A DNA stretch of 64,000 nucleotides, from positions 32,177,840 to 32,241,839 of the forward strand of contig ML660201.1 in assembly GCA_007570785.1 (NCBI GenBank). The letters run 5' to 3'. The notes under the pieces were generated by a model. The model saw only the letters and a list, made by a program, of their open reading frames with translations, had not been told where the DNA came from and did not search any database. This stretch comes from Antilocapra americana. Taxonomy: Eukaryota; Chordata; Mammalia; Artiodactyla; Antilocapridae. Position 1 is the first letter of the stretch, and every line of letters starts with the position of its first letter. The translations under genes were made by a program, and so were the position numbers. Below are positions 55,956 through 64,000 of the stretch, in pieces.

Positions 55956-57085
55956 AAATGTATAAGATATCCCATGGAGGATCAATTAACCAATTTTTTT
56001 TTAAGGCCAGGGTAGTGTTTGAATTATTTGGAATACTGTATTAAAAAAAAAAGACTATAGGCTTTAAAAAAATTCTGTTTAAAAAGATAAAGTGAGATGG
56101 ATTCATAATTTCACTTGTTCTTTGCTGCAGCTAATGTGTTACGTGTTTGACTTTCACTACGTAATTGGAAAGGAACAATTAGTAGATATCATGGTCTCTT
56201 GCATTGGAAATGACTGTTTTAGGCCATTATCATAGTCCAAATTTCTTTTAAGATTTGCTTTTCCTTTTTATTGGACCATTGTGTCTTGTTGTATTACATT
56301 TGTATGTCATTTTCTTAGAAACAAAGGCAAACTTTTCCTTTTCATTACTGTCATAAAAGGAGTTACCAAGGCCAGAACAGTAGTTGTTATTTAGATGATA
56401 TAGAGTAGGATAGGAATGATCCAAAAGGACTGTACCCAGAAAGCAACTGATGATCTTGGATCTTGAATACATTCAACACATTTTCAGTGTTACTAATCCC
56501 TCTTGCTCTCTCTTTTCTAGCAGCTCTTAATCGTTAACTTGTCTTGATTTTGGAAAATGGACGTTCGAGTATATTATCAAGTTAATAAGAAGTGTATCAA
56601 CAAGTTTTTGGTGTTTATCTCCAGACAGTTTAATTTACCAGATGAAGTTCCTGGTTTTGTTTAGATGGGTATTATGCTCAGGTGTTTTGCATGACTGTAT
56701 TATAAAGGTAAATACAGAGCCATAGATGATGTTTCTTTTTGAAAGTCTCATTCACAACATAGTAAATCATTTTAAATAATTGAGGTATTCACATATATAA
56801 TTAGTTAAACATTAAGTTAAATTCTAAATTAAATTTAGATATAAAATATTTTAACATTCGATATGCATAATTCAAATAATATGAGCTTTTAAAAAAGCAT
56901 CTCACTTCATGGCAAAATTTAGGCAAATGTACACATCTCTGGAATGAGTACCAGCATGTAGTCTTGTAGCCCAAATTAAGGAATGTTTAATAGCTTGACA
57001 CACAGGCATGTTTTTTGTCCGAGAATTTTTAAAATTCTTATTGAAGTAAAGGTGAGGCTTTTCGGTAGACTGTGGATAGTTTTTT
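55956..57085. other. unassigned AT-rich sequence
   Basis: A 36-codon open stretch starts at the ATG at 56557, after a pyrimidine tract ending in AG at about 56520. I found nothing else that makes it an exon. Confidence 0.35.
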
Positions 57086-57086
57086 T

Positions 57087-57292
57087 GACTTTCCAGGTGA
57101 CTCAGTGGAAAAGAATCCACCTGCCAGTGCAGAAGATTTGAGTTCAATCCCTGGGTTGGGAAGATCCCCTGGAGGAGGAAATAGCAACACAGTCCAGTAT
57201 TCTTGTGTGGAAAATCCCACAGACAGAAGAGCCCATGGGCTATAGTCCACAGGGTTGCAAAGAGTTGAACACGATTTAGTGACTGAGCACAT
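57087..57292 (+). mobile_element. Bov-tA SINE (sense)
   Basis: 'gactttccaggtgactcagt', 'gagttcaatccctgggttgg', 'gaagatcccctggaggagga', 'gggctatagtccacagggtt', 'cacgatttagtgactgagca'. Confidence 0.94.
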
Positions 57293-57427
57293 ATATTTTT
57301 TAGACTGTGACTTGTGTCTAAGCCCTTATATTCCTCAAGTATTATTAGCTACAATATTCATGATATTAGATAAATATATTTATATTTTCTATGCTATTAA
57401 ATTACTAATCAATCCATGGAATGTATA

Positions 57428-57472
57428 TGTCTGTGTGTGTATATATGTGTGTATATATATGTATATATACTT
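57428..57472. repeat. TA/TG-rich simple repeat
   Basis: Mixed 'tgtgtgtatatatgtgtgta' units. Confidence 0.9.
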
Positions 57473-58382
57473 TAGTAGATGCCAAAGATGTTAAGATGCA
57501 GTTTCTTCACATCCTTAACTGTCTTCATTTCTTTGCATTATCAGTATGATATGGTGTATATTACAGCCATAGCTTGCAGGTGGTACTTGCTTTATAAAGA
57601 GCAAATAAAGAATGATGCTAAAGACTTATGTCCTCAAAGCATATTTGGCTGGACATACGTTCTATGGCATTGATCTTTTTTTTTTTTTTTCCCCCTGTAA
57701 GGTACTCAGAGCATCTGAGTTGTTAACAAAGCTCCATTTTGGAAAATTGGTCCTGATGGATATGAACAGTAAGGCCTTATTTACCTTGCCTTGTTGCTTA
57801 CAGTCCATATCCCTCTTTTTAGCTGTTGTAAACCAAGGATGCTTAGATGCACTGAGGGACCTTTGGAACTATGTTATCCAATATAGTAGCATCTATTCTT
57901 GATTAAATGAAAAATAATTGAAATTAAATGTTAAATTGATTTCTTCAGTCATACTAGCCATTGTAGCTAGTAGCTTCCATAATGGACAAGGCAGATTATA
58001 GATCATTTCTAACATGGACAACACTGTGCTAGAATTTTCTAAAACTTCATTTGGTCACTTAGCTTCTTTTATTAACATTAAATTTCCACTCTGTATCCTT
58101 CCAGATGGTAGTTTGACCTGTACTCTCTGTGTAAATCACCTGTGAAAGGGTATAAAAATTCTGATGTAGAAATCAATTGGAATCAGAATAGGGATCAAAA
58201 CCTGGAGCCTGGGCACTAGCATTAAAAAAAAAAAAATTCCCTCAGCCATTCCAGAGCTGCTAACATTCAGTGCCACCATCTAGACAAAAAACATTTTCTT
58301 TTTTAAAGGGACAAATCAGTGTCCTTTGTACTTGCTACCTCTGTCTTTTGTTTACTAGCTTCCTTTAGAACTTGGCTGGAGA
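57473..58382. other. unassigned non-coding sequence
   Basis: T run then C run at about 57676-57695. No named repeat or exon. Confidence 0.4.
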
Positions 58383-58384
58383 GA

Positions 58385-58630
58385 AATATAGATATAATGT
58401 TAAGAGTTCAGCATTTAGAGTCAGATGACCCTGGGTCGTTCTGCTTCTTTATTTGTTGCTTGACTTTTGGCCAGTTACTTAACCAGACTAAGGTTTTGTA
58501 ACTAAAATATAGATAATAATAGAACTTGCCTTGAGGCATATGAGGATTAATTAAGGTATATAAAACACTCCTATATAAGCTGCATATAATCACAGTTCCT
58601 GGCACAAAAACCCTTAATAAGTGTTGATAT
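58385..58630 (+). mobile_element. MIR SINE (sense), near full length
   Basis: 'ttaagagttcagcatttaga', 'gtcagatgaccctgggtcgt', 'ggccagttacttaaccagac', 'aggcatatgaggattaatta', 'acagttcctggcacaaaaac', 'ccttaataagtgttgat'. Covers head to tail. Confidence 0.85.
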
Positions 58631-59092
58631 ATCTTAGAATATATTTTACAATGTAAAATGGATTTTATAATTTAAAAATATAATATAAAATTCATGCTAA
58701 GATAATACTACAGGATTTATTATCTTCATGGATTTTGCCCTCTCTGTCAGGGAAATTTTAAGTGTTTCCTTACTGTATCTCATGGCAACTCAAGGTAAGA
58801 ATTTAGGCATGCCTGTCAAATGAGTAGGGAGATATTTTGGAACAGGAAGGTTCCTTTCTTTCTTTTAATAACAGACATTTATTTCTCACAAATGTGCATG
58901 CTTGGAATCTCAGATCAAGGTCACATTTTTGGCTTCTGATGAGAACTCTTTTCCATAGGAAGTTTTCTATAGAGTTTGCTGTACCTACCAGAAGTTGCTT
59001 GCTCAGCCTTTCTGGTTCACAACATAAAACTGCTGAGTAAGATTGAATTTGAGTATTCTTGAGACTTGACTGGATGTGGTATTGCCTCCATG
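58631..59092. other. unassigned AT-rich sequence
   Basis: Nothing named. Confidence 0.4.
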
Positions 59093-59106
59093 CTTAGAGC
59101 AGTCAG

Positions 59107-59319
59107 GGCTTCACTGGTGGCTCAGATGGTAAAGAATCTGCCTGCAATTCAGGAGACCTGGGTTCTATCCTGGGTCGAGAAAATCTCCTGGAGAAGGAAA
59201 CAGCTACCCACTCCAGTGTTTTTGCCTGGAGAATTCCATGGACTGAGGAGCCTGATGGGCTACAGTCAGTGGAGTCGCACAGACTCAGACACAACTGAGT
59301 AACTAACAGTTTTCACTTT
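59107..59319 (+). mobile_element. Bov-tA SINE (sense) with TSD
   Basis: 'ggcttcactggtggctcaga', 'agaatctgcctgcaattcag', 'gggttctatcctgggtcgag', 'cccactccagtgtttttgcc', 'acaactgagtaactaacag'. A 13-bp target-site duplication with one mismatch (59094-59106 ttagagcagtcag; 59320-59332 ttagagtagtcag). Confidence 0.97.
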
Positions 59320-59332
59320 TTAGAGTAGTCAG

Positions 59333-60290
59333 CAACCAATTGTTGGCTCTGATTTGAATTAGGCTGGACCAATTTATTTCTGGACTTCAGGCCCAGACTT
59401 TTGTCACATTTTGAGGAAAGAAACTCCCTTCTAGTTCTCTGAGTCCTTGAGACTATCATAAGGTTAGTTGTAGAAGAGCACATGTCAGCTCTGCTGTTCG
59501 CTATCAGCTCCTGGAACCCTTTAGACAAGAGACTCTCATTGCAGCAGCTGGCTGGGAATGTACCAGGTAGGGCTTAGCAGTATATCAGTGGGTGTATAGA
59601 TCGAGTTTCCCAATGGATGATCTTGCAGCTTTCCCAAGTCAAAACTAAAATGCAGTTAAGTTTTATGAGCTTTATCCATCCTTTTCCTCTCTGTAGACAC
59701 TAGTAATTTCTTTCAATAGGTATGTTTTCATAAGCTGCCTATTAAAATACCAAGACTCTTAGCAACTGGTTATATAAATGAACCATTTTATGTGTGAATT
59801 TTAAAATGATCAAATTAAATTACTATAGAAGTGAAACCTGAATTATCGCCGTTTCTCAAAGACATAAAAACATGACAGCCATAAAAGACTTCTGTAATGT
59901 TCTATGATGCTCTGAATATTTTTTGAGTTGTCCTTTCACTGTGGGGAAAGGCAACCTGTTGAGTTGTTAGTGAGAATATGCAGTTGTTTTAAGAAAATAA
60001 AGTGCTTGCTTTGTTAGCTGCAAATGTCCCTGGTCCTGCCAACACCTGTACAGTTCAGATTGGAGTCCTTTGGGTGAGATTTTTGACTATGTAAAAGACG
60101 TAGCTTTGAACTATCTATAATGTGAAACATACCATTTTAAAAAGGTTTGTTATCCTTTGTTGGGGAGGGGCTTTGAAAAATTGTTTCTATATTTGATTTG
60201 GTAACTTACAAATGTATTCCTCATTATTCCAATTATGCATGAAGTTATCATATTTTAATAGAACAGTCAGTGGAGTAGAAACATATGCAC
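59333..60290. other. unassigned non-coding sequence
   Basis: Nothing named. Confidence 0.4.
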
Positions 60291-60296
60291 TGAGTT

Positions 60297-60447
60297 CAAT
60301 TCAGTTCACTCACTCAGTCATGTCCAACTCTTTGCAACCTCATGGACTGCAGCATGCCAGGGCCCCCTGTCCATCACCAACTCCTGGACTTTACTCAAAC
60401 TCATGTCCATTGAGTTGGTGATACCATCCAACTGTCTCATCCTATTT
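60297..60447 (-). mobile_element. BovB LINE 3' end (antisense)
   Basis: 'ttcaattcagttcactcact', 'cagtcatgtccaactctttg', 'ggactgcagcatgccagggc', 'gtccatcaccaactcctgga', 'gttggtgataccatccaac'. Confidence 0.9.
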
Positions 60448-60955
60448 ACCTTTCATCACCATCTTAAAGATGAATTTTATCTTAATTGCCTTATGCAGAT
60501 AAAGTTAAACAGCATGTTAGAAATACATTTACATTTTTTCTTTTAAAGAATGTAAGCCAATTTTAACTAGTCATTTTGTGTCATTAATTTTAAGTCATCT
60601 AGAATTCCTTTAAAACATAGCATGCCAAGTGTCATTGCTAAGCTTTTAAATTATCCTATTATTTTATTCAATCCTTGCTAGGAAAAGGTGTTTTTACAGT
60701 TTTAGGGCCACAGCAAAAGTGTGCTCCCATCTCACACATCCTACTGGGGAGCACTGGTCAGAAACAGATAATTCATATTAGCAACAGTAACAGCTATTAA
60801 CATTCTCAGAGCACCCACTTTGTGGCAGCTTTTATGTTGCACCTACACTGAGTCAGAAATGCCCTGAGTGTGCAACTTGGTGGAGCATTCTTATTTTCCC
60901 TCTCTACTTAAAAGAATTATCATTTGTCTAGGAAAATATGCTTCCTGAAAACTCT
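60448..60955. other. unassigned non-coding sequence
   Basis: A very weak MIR-like hint at 60785-60890; otherwise nothing named. Confidence 0.4.
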
Positions 60956-60959
60956 TTAG

Positions 60960-61240
60960 ATGGCTCGGCTTTGAGCTTCATAAAGGAAAAAAAAAAACAG
61001 TTTCATGCTGAATTAATTTAGCGATCGTGAGATTAATTAGTTCCCCTCATTCGGAGTTTTTGTGGGAGTTTGCAGAAAAAGAAAAAGTTTCATATTCATA
61101 GCTTGTTGTATGCATGTTCCCATGCATATGTATATAAATACACAAAGGGTTTTCATTTTCTTAGGGTATGTTAATATACATATTGGGTTGTTTTCAGTTA
61201 ATTAGCTGGCAACAAAAGTAGCTCATGTAAAAGAAGGAAA
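60960..61240. promoter_or_regulatory. candidate conserved non-coding element
   Basis: An AT-rich block free of recognised repeats. It has two homeodomain-type TTAATTAG sites (about 61033 and 61198), an octamer-like ATGCATAT (about 61122), and preserved CpGs in 'gcgatcgtgag' and 'ctcattcggag', which is unusual in this CpG-poor window. I infer possible constraint; motif occurrence alone is weak evidence. Confidence 0.25.
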
Positions 61241-62028
61241 AGAGGGTGTCTCCTGTACCGGGGTGTTTCATGGTGTTTACAGTCATAAGTGAGCTGGTTC
61301 TTGGGAATGGGCTATATTCTGGACCTGAAAAACTACTGGGACAATCTCTCACTGTCTTGCCTCTGCTTTTTAGTTTTTGCTATATTCTGTATTTTTCTGC
61401 TGAGCAGCGTTTTTATTGAAGAAAACATGAATAACCCCTAGCTGCTTCTACAATTCCAGCCACCCACGGAGACTGGCTGGCTGGCTCTCATTCATAGTTC
61501 CAAATTCCCTGGAAAGTTATTCTGTTTTGCCAAGTCTGGGTCATGTGACTGCTCTTGGCCAATGAGTGCAGCCTGGATTCCCTGTCCAAACATGGCTGCC
61601 TGGGGCTCCCTTGGAGATCTGGCAAGAAGCTTCCCAAGAAGATGATTGGCTTCTGGGTTTGGCAGACAATCCAAAAGATGTCCAATGTAATAAGAAAAAA
61701 GCTATCCAGGATTCAGACACTAATCTCCTAGACTAACCAAGAAATGCTACCAACTCTAGTCTTCATTGTTTGTTCATGTCAGTACTGGCTGAATTATAAG
61801 ACCAACAGAAAGTTATAACAGAAGGATGTTCTATAAATATTGAGGGGCCAAGATGCAAAGAGTTTTTTCTATGAAACTGCATGCAGTTTGAATAATGAAG
61901 TATGTATGCCAACTTTTCCTTTCTTGTGTACTTACTTTAGTATTATAGAACATTTTCTACCATTAGCTTGCAGATGCTAAAAGTCTATGATGAATCAAGC
62001 AAAAAATCATTCTTTCATTCTTCCATAT
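61241..62028. other. unassigned non-coding sequence
   Basis: 61440-61690 is GC-richer, with 'ggtcatgtgactgctcttgg' and 'ccaatgagtg', a look shared by some old DNA or LTR repeats that I cannot name. Confidence 0.35.
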
Positions 62029-62029
62029 G

Positions 62030-62400
62030 TGTTATGGGCTAAATGTTTCCATCCCCTCCAAATTTATGTGTTGAAGCCCTACTTCCTAACATGATGATAT
62101 TGGAGGTGGGGGTCTTTGGGAAGTAATGAGATTTAGGTGAGGTCATGACCTTGGAGCTTCCTTGATGGGAATAATGTCCTTATAAGAAGATAAATAGACC
62201 AGAGTGCTCCATTTTATCACCATGCGAGAAGAGAGTGAGAACGTTGCCCATCTGGAAGCTGGGAAAAGAGCTCTCCCCAGGAACCAAATCAGTTGGTGCC
62301 TGAAGCTTCCACTTCCAAATTTTAGTAACTCTGAGAACGAAGTTTCTGATATATAAGCCACCCAGTGTTTTGTTAACATATTTCTAGCTGACTGAGTCAG
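62030..62400 (+). mobile_element. MLT1-class MaLR LTR (sense)
   Basis: Sense order: 'gtgttatgggctaaatgttt', 'aaatttatgtgttgaagccc', 'gatattggaggtgggggtct', 'ttgggaagtaatgagattta', 'aatgtccttataagaagata', 'tctccccaggaaccaaatca', 'ataagccacccagtgttttg'. Close to full length. The minus frame 62143-62457 is a shadow. Confidence 0.88.
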
Positions 62401-64000
62401 TATGTAGCTATTCATTAAATTATTCTTTAGTCTTTTGTTTAAAACCAATGGATTCATTATCTCAAGAAATATGTATTAAGTGTTTATAGGTCAGGAACTT
62501 ACAAGGTAATGAAGAAACTGCCAGAAGCTCACCTGAAATATATGGTCTTGCATGGGAGGAAGGGGAGAGAGACTGAACACGTACATACATAAAAAACACG
62601 TGCAATATCAAGGTATGTAGGTGCTTTGAAGCACATAAATAGGTTGCTGAAAATGAAAGTCTGTGGACCTGGGGAGGAAATAGGGCTGCTTCTATACCAT
62701 TGACTTCAAGTCATGAAAAAGGTGCATAGGCTTGGGACTGGAGGAATGGGAAGAATTGAGCAAAGTCTTCTCCAGATAGAGGGAAAGACAGTCTTATGGC
62801 TGGGTCATATGAGCAAGGCAGAGTGGGTGTGCCTGAGCCTGGGTCATGAGGACCTGGTAAATGGTGAGTTTTTATTTTTTAAGAAGTCTGCATGGTTTGT
62901 AGTCCTTTTTTGGGATATGTGATGGATATAACAACAAGCAAATAAATCTGAGAATGACAAGTTTGGGGAACTGTGGGGCCACAGTAAATGCAGCATGTAA
63001 CTTACTCAGGAGTGAGGAAAGAAAGTAGGGAAAACTTCTGGCCATCTCAGGTGGACTGAAGTTTGTTAGTGTAAGGTCTGGAGGCTAGATATTTTTGTTT
63101 CATGTAAAGCATCTGGACAGATGGATCCCCACATTTGTAGGTATGAGTTGAGAAGTTGCTGAACAGGGAATACTGTTGAAACTGGAAGACAGATCTCAAG
63201 GTTGACATTGGAATAAAAGAAATTCTATCTGCTCCTCCCCCAAAATACCTTTAGCAAGTATTTAATGAAATTACTAAGAAGGCAAACATGTCCTTCTGGT
63301 AGTAACATTATTTGTGAGTCATTCTGCAGTTTGATTAACTGCATCATTATGTATTTTTATATGTGTGTATGTTGTGTAAGTAGCAGAGGAACGAGCTTGG
63401 AACTTGTATTGCCTATATTTTGTGAAAATGTAGAAACCTACTCCCTGCCATATGTTGACGCTGGTCTGTGCCCCTTTGGCTGATTGAGGAACTCAAGATA
63501 TCCAACAGAGGCCTGGTATCTTCTTCCCTGTGACTGACCTCTTAGCATCACTGACAGACAGGGAACCGTTGCTGGATCCTCAGAAATTAGAGAAGGAAAA
63601 TACCCATCCTTTCATTCAGTTCTCTCCAGGCAGCCAAATTGGAACTCATTTTCCATTTGTTGTTGTGGTTACTATTTTCTTGTCTGAAGTAGATTCTGCC
63701 TTGTGTTTGTAATCAACACTAATGGAATTGCTCATGTTTCATTTAACAGTCTGTTTTGAAATAACCTTTTGGAATTATTACTTTTCCAGGTGAAGACATT
63801 ACTGGTCATGCATGTCAGCCTTTTAGGTGGATGGGGCAGAAACTGGATAAAGAGAGAGGGTTCCTATGGGCTATTTCTGTGGCTTGTCTATCTCTGTGGC
63901 ATGATTTGAAGCCCATTCAGAAGAAAAATCTTGGTATCCCCAGAAGTGTCACAGTATCTAAAATTTCTCCATTAGTATGCATGCATGCCTCCAAGTTAAA
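62401..64000. other. unassigned sequence to the window end
   Basis: A short L2-like hint at 62455-62520. Frames at 62713-62922, 63265-63483 and 63530-63712 show no domain. No exon, RNA gene or named repeat. Confidence 0.35.

Noticed and set aside
56557..56667. Short ATG frame after a pyrimidine tract ending in AG, as a possible exon
   Set aside because: Only 36 codons, no donor site at its end and no known protein.

Overview
This window looks like non-coding nuclear DNA from a ruminant, most likely a bovid. The evidence is the repeat content: BovB (RTE-class) LINE 3' ends, Bov-tA and Bov-A2 SINEs, and the cetartiodactyl tRNA-derived CHR-type SINE. These sit on an older mammalian layer of MIR, L2, L1M, MLT1 LTRs and a MER20 remnant. 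CpG is scarce and open frames are short. I found no protein-coding exon, tRNA, snRNA, rRNA or CRISPR array that I can defend. The window could be intergenic or part of a large intron; the sequence alone does not decide.

Layout. 0-9 kb: L2, tail-to-tail MIR pairs, a 1.25 kb antisense L1M remnant (5475-6740), and a Bov-A2 dimer with clear target-site duplications (6938-7203). 9-18 kb: a pyrimidine tract, L2 and MIR relics, an antisense LTR-like repeat (12540-13010) and a long GT microsatellite. 18.8-25.2 kb: a cluster of ruminant insertions, with three plus-strand BovB 3' fragments, a second copy of the LTR-like repeat, a sense solo LTR and an antisense Bov-tA. 25-42 kb: mostly unassigned sequence with a 25-bp tandem triplication, a BovB 3' end inside a flanking direct repeat, a SINE nested in a SINE, a MER20 remnant and an old L1 endonuclease-region fragment. 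42.0-44.5 kb: the most recent-looking and structurally most informative element, a 2.4 kb 5'-inverted L1. 44-64 kb: MLT1 LTRs, L1M and L2 relics, several Bov-tA copies (two with clean target-site duplications), and one AT-rich block with homeodomain-type motifs that could be a conserved non-coding element.

The L1 at 42039-44461 is flanked by a perfect 14-bp target-site duplication. Its 3' half, with the poly(A) tail, lies on the minus strand. Its upstream ORF2 part is flipped to the plus strand, and about 35 bp of ORF2 occur in both halves at the switch point. This is what twin priming during target-primed reverse transcription produces. Both ORF2 halves are free of stops, so the insertion is likely young, but it cannot be autonomous because the endonuclease region is missing and the frame is split.

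I see no new gene system. The points worth following are retrotransposition mechanics (inversion, nested insertions, flanking repeats), possible insertion polymorphism, and one candidate conserved element. Family names rest on recognition of consensus-like sequence by eye; most boundaries of old repeats are approximate to tens of bases.
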